From contig JAHYIO010000023.1 of assembly GCA_020543525.1 (NCBI GenBank), forward strand, positions 930,001 to 994,000: a DNA stretch of 64,000 nucleotides. Reading direction: 5' to 3'. Position numbers and translations under genes: made by a program. Below, one piece after another: positions 24,001 to 36,100 of the stretch. Below the pieces are notes generated by a model. That model was given only the letters and a program-made list of their open reading frames with translations, was not told the DNA's origin and did not search any database. Position 1 is the stretch's first letter, and every line of letters starts with the position of its first letter. This DNA comes from Coriolopsis trogii. Its lineage: Eukaryota; Basidiomycota; Agaricomycetes; Polyporales; Polyporaceae.

Positions 24001-25500
24001 GTCTGGCTATTGCGAGGGCACGAGGGCACATGCACCTGCTAAGTGCTAGTAGCATTGCCAGTCGTTGCTAGTGCAACTACAGGTCGGAAGGACACAGGCG
24101 CGTGGGCGCGGCGTGCATCCCCAGAAGACCGGAAAAGGCAAGGACTGCTTTTTGTTTCCGCATGCCTGCAACTTGCAAGCACTGCTTGCTTTGTGGACGA
24201 CTTGAAGTGCGAGGTTGATTGAGTAATCTGGCGAGCTCGAGATAATCGCGTGTGCGGGAACGTGGGCGGTCCAATACGTAGGTATGTGCCTTGGGGACCG
24301 CTAATGCATACGTCTCCGAGTCGTGCTGCGAGATAAGACCCGTAAGGCAGCAGGGAGTGCGGTCGCGGGCATTACGTCGGTACGGCAGTAACGTTCAACG
24401 TACGACGCAACTTTGTCGGAAAGCCCTCGAGGGTCGTGTGTCGGACATATAACCCAGATGGGACGCACGGAGCGCGAACCGGGATCCGCACGACTGCTTC
24501 CTTCGTTCGAAGCCCGGCGCGTGGTAATGCGCGCAGAGTTGACGTTCAGGCGTTGGAGAGATAAGCATGGACTTCGACGCTCTGTTTGTGGAACGAGTAC
24601 ATAATCGTATGACAATGGCATACATCATTGAGTACACAATCTACGCCCCGCGGGCAATGATCGTCGGGCATCGTGGAGGACGTCCGGGTCGAGGAGCCGG
24701 TGAACCTTGCGGACGTGACCAGGCACCGCTGGAGCGGAGGTGAGGACTTGTCAAGAGGAGGCGAGGGGAGCATGTGAGGCGGCGAGGTGGCGAGACATTT
24801 CGGCGTGATTGAGGGCCTGGCGATGAGAGATGAGTGCTGTGTGAGGAGAGGCTGCGACGGGCACGGGCGCGGAGACGGAACGCGAGAGCAGCAAGAGACC
24901 GGAGATGACATGGACACAGCAGTGTAGCCAGATGTAGATTGAGCCATGGCGACGGCGTGAGACACTGGAAGAGAGTCGGAGGTGGATGGATGGTACTCAG
25001 ATTGTCAGGAGGATGAGACACGATGGAAGGGAGTCAGGGAACGCGATCAGATATCAGCGATGCCGCGGAGAAAGAGCCCGAGAGCGCAGGAGAGCACGAG
25101 CAACAGACATCGGTATCTGGGAGTTGATGTGATAAACAACGTGCGATTGACATACGAGAGGAAGAGGATCCGGACAAAGGGTAGATAGGAGAGAGGGTGG
25201 AACGATCATGGTTGGGATGATGCGACGCGATGGAATGACATAGCATGGTCCTGCATGCGTATGGACAACGGAGGCCAAAGAGAGGTGCGCTACAGAAAAC
25301 ATGTAGATGGGATTGGCTCATGATAACGGGGGAGGATCGATGCGGGGAATGCGGAGAGGCAGGAGGATTGAGGGTGGGTGAGGATGGGATGGCAGATGGA
25401 GGGAGACCGTCCGAGGTGGAAACGGAGCGCAGACGAGGAATGCGGGGAAAGGAGGAGGCGTCTGCTGGCGTCTGATTCAGCGGTCGGGAGAGGGCGGGGA
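18095..25500. other. gene-poor region, no recognisable gene
   Basis: Both strands show only short overlapping frames with no domain or convincing splice chain. There is a short ACCGAAC triplication near 19735. The last 0.8 kb (about 24.7-25.5 kb) is strongly purine-rich on the plus strand and may be the outer promoter of the Ecl1-type gene or an unseen minus-strand transcript. Nothing else can be supported. Confidence 0.5.
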
Positions 25501-25928
25501 GGAGGCCCGAGAGCGGCGCATGCGATTGGTCGGCCGAGAGAGCGCGCCCCGATGAGGTAGGTGCCGTAACGTGGAGATGCCCGGTCCCCAGCGTCTCTCG
25601 CGACCCGGCCAGAAAATCCGGGGCAGGCGCATTTCCCCGACATCCACCCGCACACCTCCCTGGCCTCACAGCACGGACCGACGGTGACCGTTGCAATGCC
25701 AGCCGTGGCTGCGTAGCACAGGCTCGCTCTCGGCCGTGGGAAGAGCCCGCGCGACCTCGAGGCGGGACACGGCGCTCGTGCGTGTCGTGGCTGATAATGG
25801 GCATGCACACGAGACGGGCATGGAGATGGGGAATGGACTGAGTACTGGAGAGGGCATGGGCACGCACACGCTGAGAGCGTCTGGAGGCGTGGAGAGACGT
25901 AATGGGCGAAAATTGGAGGAACGAGGGG

Positions 25929-26156
25929 ATTGGGCGGACGGAGGCCTGGACTGATTGGCCCACGGCGCTATTGGGTCGGCAAAAGGCTGGGAATCGGATC
26001 GGTGTCTTATGCGGCCAATGAGACGCGGTTGCCGTATCGGGTCCTCCATCGAGATCGGATCTCTGCCCTTGAAACATCGCAGACGCGGGCGGCCCCAAAA
26101 TAAATATTAAACTAATTCTCGACGCGGGCTCCGGGAGGCACAACTCTGGTTATAAG
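25929..26156 (+). promoter_or_regulatory. promoter of the Ecl1-type gene: CCAAT boxes and TATA
   Basis: Three inverted CCAAT boxes (ATTGG) start at 25929, 25954 and 25970, and one direct CCAAT lies at 26015-26019. A further ATTGG is at 25525. A TATA-like TTATAAG at 26150-26156 stands 62 bp before the ATG, and the start has an optimal context (GCCACCATGG). The CCAAT cluster suggests control by the fungal CCAAT-binding (HAP/Php) complex. This is inference from motifs. Confidence 0.55.
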
Positions 26157-26211
26157 ACCGGCCAGGAAATCCCTCCGCCCCTTCCCCGACAGCCCTCCCC
26201 CGCCCGCCACC

Positions 26212-28020
26212 ATGGACACAGTCGACATCCCCTTCGACTCCATCTGGTGTCCCGTCTGCTCACGCCAGATCGTGCCCAAACGCCTCCATGTTCCCGTCCA
26301 GCCTCAGCCTACCCCTGCTCCCCCAGCCTCCCCCACCACTGCACGTGAGCGCATTCCAACCATCCTCCCTTTGTCCCCCCGCTGACCCCCACTTCCCAGA
26401 GCCCAAAACAACACAGCAGCCGGATGCTGCCTCTCGTCTCACACGCGGCAAGACTGGCACCATCCGTCCTCGCGCCCAGGGTCTCGTACATGGCACCGGT
26501 CGCGTAAAGCCCAACGGTGCCATCAAGCGCTCGCCCACAAAGGACGCGCCTTCGCAGGACTCCAAGTCCGACGCGATTGTCCCTCCCAAACCCGCCGCCC
26601 CTGTTCGCCACCGCACGGTCATCGACCAAACACCTGCTCCCCTCTACTGCTCTGACGAGTGTCGCCTCGCCGACCTTCAGTCCATCCATGGTGGCATGGA
26701 TATCAAGTACAACCCCGAGCGGTGTACTTCCCCCAAACTCCCCCCTGTTCCCCCAAACTCGGTCACGGAGCTTCACTCAACCCAGTACGACAGCGATTGC
26801 TCGAGCGGTGCGTCGTACGAATCACGTTCGTCCGTTTCCTCCCCCACCACCCCCGCATCTGTCCCTGCCCCGTCCACCAAGCGCGATGTGCACGAGGACG
26901 CCTACTCGCGTCTCTCTGCCATCTACGGCTTTGCTCCCCTCCCTCCTCGCCCCAGGTTCGCACCCAGGTCGAAGCCGGTCGTGCAGGAGACGGCTCCCGC
27001 CATGGAGGGTGGCATCATGGCGGCTGCTCGCCTCATCCAAGCCAACCTCTGCCCCCAAAAGCCTAAGCGGTCATCGTGGGGTATTCCTGTCCACAGTCAG
27101 CCTGAGGATGAGAACAAGCCCATTCCTGGATGGACGGACGGTTCTAATGCGTGGCGTGCCAGCGTGTACGGCTTCGCGCCGCCGCGGGATTTCGCCCGCA
27201 CCGACCCCGATGACGCTGCTATCCGCGCCTACGGCTCGTATGTCGCCAGTCCTCATCGCTCGCGGGGCGTCCACTCTACTCTTGGAGAGGGCAAGCCAGC
27301 GGCTGAGGTTAAGCCTAGCGCTTCCACCTCTTCCCTCCCTGCTCGTACTGTCGACCCCTCCACGCAGGAGCTTTGCTCCCAATTCTCCGCTTCCTTCACT
27401 CGTCGCTCTGAGTCTCGCAGCTCCCTCCAGCGTGGCCCGAACCTGTCGACGTCGCCGACGGGCTCAACCCGGTCAGCGCTCGCGCGCGAAGTCTCTATCG
27501 TCAAGCCTGGAGCTGAAGGTCGCCTCTTGGTTCCCAACGTCAAGATGCGTCGGACAAACTCCAGTGTATCCAGCCTTGACGGCAGGTCTGGCACCTCTTG
27601 GGGTAGCCAGAGCGATATTTACAGTACCGTCGGCTCGGTTGCTGGCAGGAAGCGCAGTCCTCTCAGTCGCCAAAACAGCGACGCGAGCGTTGATTCCATC
27701 CAGACCCAGAGCGAGGACGACGAGCTTGAAGCTGCTCGCTCGGCTGCTTTCTCTTTGCCCTCTGTTGGCAAGGCGCGGCCCACCGCAAGTGAGTACTCGA
27801 TCTGTGTTGGCTTCTTCGTCATTTTCATATCTCGATCTTAGCCCGGACGTGGAGTTACTCCTCGGAGACCTACACCTATCCGATCATGCGGGTGGCCCCC
27901 AAGAAGGAGAAGAGGATTGAACGCAGAGTAGTCGATGGCGTCGAGGTCGACGTTGAAGTGGAGGTCCTTGTCGAGGAGCCCATCAAGCGCCTCTTCCTCT
28001 TTGGCGGCGCACGCGATTGA
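26212..28020 (+). CDS. Ecl1-type zinc-binding lifespan/stress regulator, three exons
   Basis: Exons 26212-26344, 26400-27788 and 27842-28020 give 566 residues. Introns are 55 and 53 bp, both GT..AG, the first with a CTGAC branch site. The N-terminus has WCPVCSRQIVPKR (Cys13, Cys16) and, after a disordered linker, LYCSDECRLAD (residues 126-136; Cys128, Cys132). This CxxC...YCSxxC pattern is the Ecl1/2/3 zinc-binding family, whose fission yeast members extend chronological lifespan and respond to nutrient stress. Yeast Ecl proteins are under 100 residues. Here the motif heads a long Ser/Pro-rich tail, as is usual in filamentous fungi, with a charged C-terminus (KKEKRIERRVVDGVEVDVE). The last exon is short but keeps frame and ends in TGA. 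The start is in an ideal Kozak context. It probably acts in nucleus or cytosol as a regulatory adaptor; its partners cannot be read. Confidence 0.8.
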
Positions 28021-31000
28021 GTGCGACCATGCTATGTTGCGGACGGCGGTCCTTGTATCGCCGTCATCTGGTCCATCCTGCCCATCTCCCGCATGTTTAT
28101 ACCGCAAGTCACGCATACCCCCATTGTCGATACTTGGATACCTCGCCACCGCGCATACCCTCGCCATCGTTGGATGGCATGCATTGTCACTCGCTCGCAT
28201 GGATCACACTCATCGCATCGCCCATTGACTTATTCACCGCTCGTCGTCTGCTTTCGATCTCTGGTCACCTCGCGCTATCCCTTTCCCCACCGCCTACCCT
28301 ACCCGCCTGCCCTCGGTCATAGTACCTTATGCCCACTTAACCGACTACGCTATGACCCGCCTACTCGCTTGCGTCCTCCCTCCATCCTAATGCACCGCTC
28401 GCGACCCGCGCAAAATGTCCAATCCCTTGTATATTATCTGTACCACCACTGCTTCGCCGGGGTATTGGCTTATCGTCGTCGGGTCTGGGTTTCCTCGCTG
28501 TCCTCCCGGGTAGGGGCGCATGTGCACGGCACCGCGGCCGTCATCCTTCATCCTCCCAATGATTCGCGACCCCTGCTGGCGCGAAGGAGGATGTGTATAT
28601 TTGTCGTGTATCGGTACCTCGCTCGCTCGTCTCTCCTCGTGGTCGCTCGTTTGTCCTGGATCTCTCTCTCGTCTGATGTCTCTTCCCCCTCCATCTTTTC
28701 TCTGTCGGGTTCGGAAACTCCTTCTGTTCTTGGTGAAGTTGAAGGTTGTACGAACAGTAGTCTTACTTATTATTTGTGTCTGTTTCGTTGTGCATGATCG
28801 TTTGTCGCTTTGTCCTCTGCCAAGCATCGTTTCTTGGTTGTTATCGTGTACTAGTATTCCCCCTCCTCGCGCATCTCATCGCATACGCTCGCAGCCTCTC
28901 TCACACATCACCAATACCTTACGACCGAACTCACGTCGCATTCTGGCTCTCTTACCAATGCATCCCATTTGCATCGCATCGGGTACCCCCAACACCACCA
29001 CCACCATATTCCATGACTGCAATACCGCACGCATACGATGATACCGCGCAGGACCCCGAACCTTATCCATCGTTACCTTTTACCCATTATCCTTCATCCC
29101 GTTATAGGCTGTACGAAGTTGACATGTTGAATAGTACGATAGCGTATGATAGTTAATGAAAGCCGTCACATCTATGCCATGTGTCCCAAACTCCTCTGCC
29201 CGATGCGTGCCGCGCTGCAGCGGTGAAGTCGATGATCGTAGGCCTGTCAAGCGTTGTCGTGTGTCAGCTGCGCACAGGCTGCAGCGTGCAGCAACAGCAT
29301 CGAGCTGGACATTCGCCGTGCATGAGTCAGAGACTCGCGTTGTGGATGACAGCAGGGTGGGTCCGGTGACTGGAGGAAGGAAGGAGGGCGTGTCCGGGTT
29401 TGTCATCTTCTGGTCATACGCGACGTCGACGGCACGGCGACCCATTGCTGCTGGTGCTGGTGCTGCTGGTGCTGCTGCAGGGTGGGGACGCCGCTCGCTC
29501 ATCTCCGTATGTTCCGACCCCGATGACCCGCGGAACTTGGGAGGAAGTTCGGAAGCTCAAGGCTGCTGGGTGGCCTGCATGCCTTGCGATTGCTCGAAGG
29601 TCCGGGGGGAAATGAAGAGGGGAGATATCGATCCATATGCACGATGCACGATGCATGTGAGATCATGCATATGCATATGGACGATGAAATTTGAATGAAG
29701 GGAGGGCCGCCCGAAGCTCAATTATAAGACGCAGGGCTCGCGACGCTCTCCGTTCTTCCGGATTCGTGCGATGACGTGCGCGGCCGGGGTACACGCAGCT
29801 GGGGTACACGCAGCTGGGGTATACAGCTGCTTGAGGGGGTACATACCTGGGCTGCAGTGGGTACGGACTGCGCCGTGCGGGTTAACGTCAACGTTCCTGT
29901 GATTCCCTAGGCCTGTGGTTCTCGTGATTCTCTGAGTGCGGGGCCCCGCATCGGACGCGTACGCTATATGGTCCTATACCCACCTTCGATCACAACCCCA
30001 GCTGGAGCACTTTGGGTGGTTCGGGATCGGTAGGATGCGTGCCTACTTGCAAGAGAAACTCGTTCGAGATCGTCGGTGGGTCGTCTCGCGTCCGACTCTC
30101 GGGATCCTCGAGCTCCTCCTCTTCGGAACTCGTTCGGGCGCGGCGCAGGCGGTTACTATACTCGGTTCCAACTTTCCTAGGCCTGAACCCAGAAGGCATG
30201 CTGCAGGCTGCAGACGGCCACGGCACGGCGCCGGCTATAGAGACTGGCTGAGTATGAGGAGCAGGCTGCTCACGCGCTGAGGTCTGCAGTGAGTCTACAT
30301 GTACTACATACACATGAGGCTAATAGTACCATGCATTAGGAAGCTGTACGTATACGTATACGTATGTGCACGCCTCCCGGGGGCTTCTGACGTTCACATT
30401 CACATTCACATGCTCACGCAGGCGAGCCTCCAGCGTTGGGCGATGCATCTCCGAGTCAATCATAGGGCTGAAGCCGAAGCTCCTAAGTTCCGGAGGAGCT
30501 CGAGGAAGAGGACAAGCACGCGAGTCGGACTCGCAGCAGTCGCACATGTACAACTTGAAGTGAAGACGCGCCGGAGACACGACGTCGACTCGGACGCTCT
30601 CCCGGAACGCTCCGGATGGCATTCCGTCTCCCTGGCATGCATATGCGCAGTCGCGCTGCGACGCAACGTTTCATGCTACAACGTAGGTATAGCGGGCACG
30701 CGACGACCACGGTGCTGAGACGGTGCTGAGACGTCATGGACTTCATGCACAAGCAGTCTCTGGCAGCCCGTGGCCCGATTGGGACCCGGAGGCGGCGCGC
30801 GCCGTATGCGATGTGGCAAGCCCTGACTCGGAACTGGGCAAACCGTCGGGGGCTCCGGTCTCGGGGACTCGGTTGGCCGTCCTTGGAGGCGGGTGGCACT
30901 GGGTACTGAGTACTGACGGCCTGGGACGGTTGTAGAGTGAGCACGCCCGGATCGTCAACCACTCAGGGGAGTCCGACTGAGACCAGACTCTAATGAAAGG

Positions 31001-32753
31001 AGTAGATTGAGACATGTCACGAACGGATGCGGTGTATACAAAGAGGAGGCTTCTGTGTTGTAGGACTGTGGATGTCCAGCGTGCGCCGGGATGCCCGGGG
31101 GAATGGCGTGAAAGAGACCAACGGTGTGCGGTACCGTCCCCATAGACGTTCCTTCGCCTGTGATCGAGAGTGGGGAACACATCGATCGGAGAGGGCGTTG
31201 AGTATAGTAAGTACATTGCGCGTGCGTGTTCAGAACGTCTCTGTATGTAGTGTCTGAACAGACAGATGTTTTGCGTCGAACGCCATCCTCGGTGTCCTTC
31301 CACGATGGGCCCACGGGTGGACAGAGAGAAGAGTACTTGCATGCGCGAGGCGATCGTGGACGTCGACGATACGAGGTTATCGCTCAAGCTCAGATCGGTT
31401 CCTAGCAGCACTTTCAGTAAGCAAAGCCTCTGGTAGCCTGCAAGAACCTCGCGGAGCCGAGAGAAGCTCAGGCCGCCAGGCAGCTTGTGAAACAAAGGAG
31501 GCCGATGGGCGGCGTTGAGTCGAAGTCTGCGGACGGGTGATGTGCGAGATTGGAAACATCGTGGTCTGGTACAACGTATTACGCATATGATAGGGTACGG
31601 GTCAGTAAGCTACATATGAGTGGCACAATCCGCCGCCACGTTCAGTCAGAGAGCGCATTTATGCAGTTGCAATTGGATCAACGGGTTGATCATAGCAAGC
31701 GCAAGTATGACTTATACGGACCTGATGCCGCCGGCCGGTGGAGAGTGAAACCGGGGGAAAGTATGACAATCGTCGAGAGCCTGGCCAGGGCTGTCGATCG
31801 TGGTTGCACGCGATACTTGCGCGAATCTGGTGGCCACAGATCGGTGCGAGGCACGGCCCTTACTCATAACACGCATACACGCGCATCGATTGGACAGACA
31901 GTCACCAAGGCTTGCTCAGGAAAGGGCGCGGGTGTGCCCGATATGGCTCTGGAGAGGGCACGCCGGCCAATGACAATGAGGCGTTGGCTGAAGAGAAGTG
32001 GCGGGGAACTGCGCACGAGTCGGAACGGGTGTCGTCGATCGCATCAGCGCCGCCGGGTCCTGGAAGTGGTTAGCCCCGCTCGCCCCGGGCGAGGCTGATA
32101 ATAATCGTTGATTGGCCATACATGGTGCATTTTTTTCGGGGGTGAGGTCGACGAGAGCCGCGACCTCGAGGGCACAGGCCGCATTACGCTCAAACGTGAA
32201 GCCCGCCCTGCCGTGCTGAGAGATTCGCACGGGATTGGGTGGTGTGATTGGATATGGCTGCGGGACGGAGGGTGGGCCATGCGTCGATATCGCGTGCAGG
32301 TGCGATGGCGCTGGTTGGCTGGAGACCGTCATCCGGAGTGGAATGCAAGCGGAATGGGCGCGGGGCGGAAGATCGTTTGCAGCCAACTGGGTTCGCAGGA
32401 GTGAGCGCAACTCGGAAATGGGATCCGGGACAGTCTGGACAGCAAGATGAGTAGCGCTGGGTGATGGACGCGTAGTGATTGATTTCCGGGCAGTGAGCGA
32501 GAGGAGGTGGAAGTTGACGGAGATCGAAAGGGACACTGAGAGACCGTCGAGAAAAGACGAGAAAATCGAGAGAGAACGCGAGCTTCAAAGCTTCACGCGC
32601 CGTCCAATGGCGGCCCGCCGTAAGGCGCCTCCGGGGATGGTGGCGTGACGTCAGGAGCGTAAACGCGACGGCTTTCCGCTTCGAGGCGATGACGAACCTT
32701 CACTCGGGCGACAATGGCGGCTTCTTGCTTCGCCCACTCTCAAGGTCGCATTA
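28021..32753. other. 3' flank of Ecl1-type gene and intergenic DNA
   Basis: The first 1 kb is pyrimidine-rich on the plus strand, as in a long 3' UTR or trailing region. Frames there (for example 28021-28797) show no domain. Around 31.9-32.6 kb the minus strand looks like a CT-rich fungal 5' leader, and a CRE-like palindrome TGACGTCA lies at 32646-32653, but I could not follow a coding exon from it. No RNA gene was seen. Confidence 0.45.
29786..29828. repeat. short tandem repeat, 15-bp unit
   Basis: GGGGTACACGCAGCT occurs twice in tandem (29786-29815), followed by a shortened third copy GGGGTATACAGCT. Function unknown; probably replication slippage. Confidence 0.85.
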
Positions 32754-33137
32754 GGGCTACTCAATTCTGTCTGCTCGCTCAGATTCCTGCTCATCAGCTC
32801 GAAAAGTCTTGAGCTAGCCGAGACTTGCCGCTGATGCGGGTCCGCGTATTCTCGTTATGGTCAGACTACCTACCAGCCTGCCAACTTACACCTGCTCTTT
32901 CTCTGTTTTGCTAACCCTCTTCATCGGTCTCTATGCACAGTTGATATATCGTGCTGTCTTGTCTTCCTTACGCCAGTACAGGGACAATAATTCTTGAACA
33001 CGAAAGGGAGGAGGGAGAGGCTCCTCCTTAGCGGGACCTCTGAATTTCACACGGCATCAGCGGCAAGTCTCGGCTAGCTCGAGAGTTTTCGAGCTGATGA
33101 GCAGGAATCTGAGCGAGCAGACAGAATTGAGTAGCCC
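32754..33137. mobile_element. MITE-like element with 84-bp terminal inverted repeats
   Basis: The left arm 32754-32837 (starting GGGCTACTCAATTCTGTCTG) is the reverse complement of the right arm 33054-33137 with only two mismatches. The arms enclose about 216 bp without coding potential. TA flanks both ends (32752-32753 and 33138-33139), as expected for Tc1/mariner-type insertion, though TA could also belong to the repeats. The 384-bp size, long near-perfect arms and lack of a gene fit a non-autonomous MITE mobilised by a transposase encoded elsewhere. The high arm identity suggests a recent origin or gene conversion. Its transcript would fold into a long hairpin. Confidence 0.85.
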
Positions 33138-33139
33138 TA

Positions 33140-36100
33140 TTCAATCAGCGATCGCTGGGTAAACGGGCACCAACCGAGGTCAGATGCGTGCATCTCGACG
33201 TGCACGCCATCACGACCGTGTTCTCGTGTTCAGGAACGTCTGCGATCCCGCATTCGCGACGCGACTTCTCGTATTGCCTCTCGCGGAGGGGAATTCGAAC
33301 ACTTCCGTCTCGGCGGTCTAGACTCGGTCCATCAGCATGCATGGCAAGGGCAACACCATGTGGCCGCCATCGTCGTCACCGAGGTCGGTGCGCTAATGCT
33401 TAGCGTTTTACACTTATCTCGTTCCCAGTTTAGTATCACAGACAACGACTTGCGCAATCAGACTGGCTGATGACCGCGCAGTTGGGCTCTTGGCGAGCCT
33501 GGACTTGGGACGTAGCCACACTGGTCAGGCACTGGTCAGGCCTGTCTCCATCGATGTCATCCATGAGTCGCCTCGCTAACCCTTACCACCCTGCTCCATA
33601 ACGGAAACAGCACGTACTGTTTACGAAGGGTAACCTATGGCGCGAGTTTGCTTCGGCATACGCGGAGAGCTTGCTCCCGTTCATAGTCCCTCGGTCCAGC
33701 TCGTCGACGTCCAGGCGACCTTGTCTAGGTTCCGAGGTGTGATCCGCAACTCTATGATGGCTTCTCTCTCTGGCTGCCCTGTTTCTACTGAACGTCCAAG
33801 GGAAGCAACCCTCGAGCTAAGGAAGACGAGTGTTCTCATGAGTACTATCGAATCTCCTAGCCTTTGGCCTCACGCGTCTGCCAAACCCATGGGCGTTCCG
33901 TCTCTCCTCGCACGCTGCACGACTACATATTCACATACTTGGTCATGGCCACAGCGCTGCTTGTCCGCAGCGCCCCGTCCAGTCGTCTCGTTGCCTTTTC
34001 CGGCACAAACGCCTACGGCAAGCCCCCCCTCGTGACCACAGAAGGTTCACATCCTTGAACTTCGGCAGAGCAGTTCCTCACCTCGCCCGTCGCCTTGCAT
34101 CCCCAACGGTGGTTGCCCCACAGATACTCCGCGTAGCTCACATACGAGAACCGAAGATGCCAACGGGGAATGGATCGTCACCGGTCTCGGCACTCGTATA
34201 CACGCCCTGCACGCTATTGGGGACGTCTCATCTGTATGCACGAACCGTAGGCGCAAGCACGTCAGGTGCAGGTCTGCAGACCTTCCCTCATGTCCCTTCT
34301 CCGTCGTCAAATTGACGTGCCTGCTCGTCCCATCGTCCCATCGTCGTCTCACCCCGTTCGGCATCCCATCCGCCGTGGAGTCTCGTCTGGCCACTTGTCA
34401 AGATCTGAGGTGAGGTCCCCCCGTCGCACATCGCATCGTGTCATCGATGCGCGCGACGCACGTAGGTCTGGCCCAGCGAGAAGGCGTCGACGCCTCGCGT
34501 GACTGGTATCCTCCTTCCGGACGTGCGATCGGACGTGCCCACAGCGGTATGCTGCCCACACGAACGCGCACGGCAGTCGTTCGTTTGCTCTTTCCTGACC
34601 TTTCCAGCCCCCCGGGCGGTCCCTCTCAGGGACATCCTCTCGCAGCCCATCCGTGTGCGTTGTGTCGCGATGCTTCCCTCCCCGTGAGTACGTCCTGTCA
34701 TCTGCAGTCTGTCTAGACTCAGGACGTCCTGGGGTGCGCTCGACTGGTACTGTACAGTGTATTCATTCATCCGGCCTGTGGCTAGGCACGGGCGGCGGAG
34801 GGGACCTTGTGAGGCCCTCTCCTCGCTTCCACCTCTATCGTCTCATCGGCAGCGACTCGTCTCGAGCGCAGGGATCTGCAAGTCTGTCAATCTACGCTCG
34901 CTGCTCAACACGCTAAGCTTACCACACGATACTGCGCACACTGGAGACTCGGCAGCCCCAAACGCTGTTGTGGAGACAGTCCTCGGTTCCCTCGAGCGGT
35001 TCGTCTGTAGCGCGCGTCAACTTGAAGAAGTGCGGGGTAGCAGCCAGTCGCCGGTGGCCGAGGCATACCCATGTGGAGCGTTCGTCGCGGGCGGTAACGC
35101 GGCACGCCCGGATCCTGCCACCCTGGAGAGTTACATTGGACTCGTGCGCCCTGGCTGGAGCGTAGCGTGCGAGAGGAGGGAGGCGAATGAGGCAAGTCGT
35201 GTGGCAATCCGCTTTCTATATCTGGATGCGGGGTACTGACCAGATGGCATAGGATAGACAGGTCTGGGCTCGCGGACGGGGTTGAAGACAGTGGGCGCTC
35301 CGGTGGGGTGCTGTGTGTTCTCTGGGCATCGTCCGCTTCGGGCTCGGCCATACTGTAGAGTCGCATTGGCGCAAGGGAGGAGATGGGAGGGGTGGCATGG
35401 GCTGGATTGGATAGTCAACGCCATGCGACGATCCGGTCCAGGCTCCAGATCGCGCATGACGCTTTGGGGCGGTTCTGTACGTTCGCCTTGACTGCAACCA
35501 TCTTCTCCCGCTGTAACTGCCAACTGACGGACGACCCCTAGTGCATCGCATCCTCCACGGGGTCTGGTAGGTACCCCACACTGGCAGCCTGTCTCGCGGG
35601 CCACCGCATAACATCCATCATTGACCAACGTCACCAAAGTTTGGATCAGATCTCCGTGCACGTCGCCTCACCATAACCAACGTCTCGACACGTCCGATGT
35701 CAACCATCGACGTTAGATTGAGACGTGGGCGTGCCATCTCGGGTGCACTTGCGTTCATCATCAGGTAGGCAGTGGCGTACACCCCACATTCCGCGTCGTC
35801 CGTCCATCATGAGACTCCCCAGATTGACCAATCCGTCGTCCAGCTATAGCCTATACTAGCCCGCGCGAGGGATCCAGCTGCTGTAGTTGAGTGCCTTTCT
35901 CTCCCCCCCCCCCTCCTCCGGCATCCGCTGACAGATTGGCTAATCTTAGAATCAACGCTCGGTCTACAGCCGCATTCAATGTGCTGTGGTCGCCTTGTCG
36001 CCATGCCCTCTTGCCACCCCTGCCGCTAGCTGTCACCTCCTCACCAGGTCGCAAGTCACCGGACCTCAGGCGGTCATGTCACGGTTCATCATCTCCCCCC

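Noticed and set aside
24546..24965. 139-codon minus-strand frame starting near MAQSTSGYTAVSMSS
   Set aside because: Could be a small protein, but no signal peptide, CAAX end or intron structure supports it; left unannotated.
25034..26143. 369-codon minus-strand open frame upstream of the Ecl1-type gene
   Set aside because: Ser/Pro/His-rich translation of the purine-skewed promoter region, overlapping the CCAAT/TATA promoter; no domain.
28021..28797. 258-codon plus-strand frame after the Ecl1-type stop
   Set aside because: Begins right after the stop of a real gene and reads as pyrimidine-rich 3' flank; no domain.
29080..29502. 140-codon minus-strand frame with Ala/Pro repeat
   Set aside because: The repeat comes from a CAG/CTG-like run; the rest shows no domain and no splice evidence.
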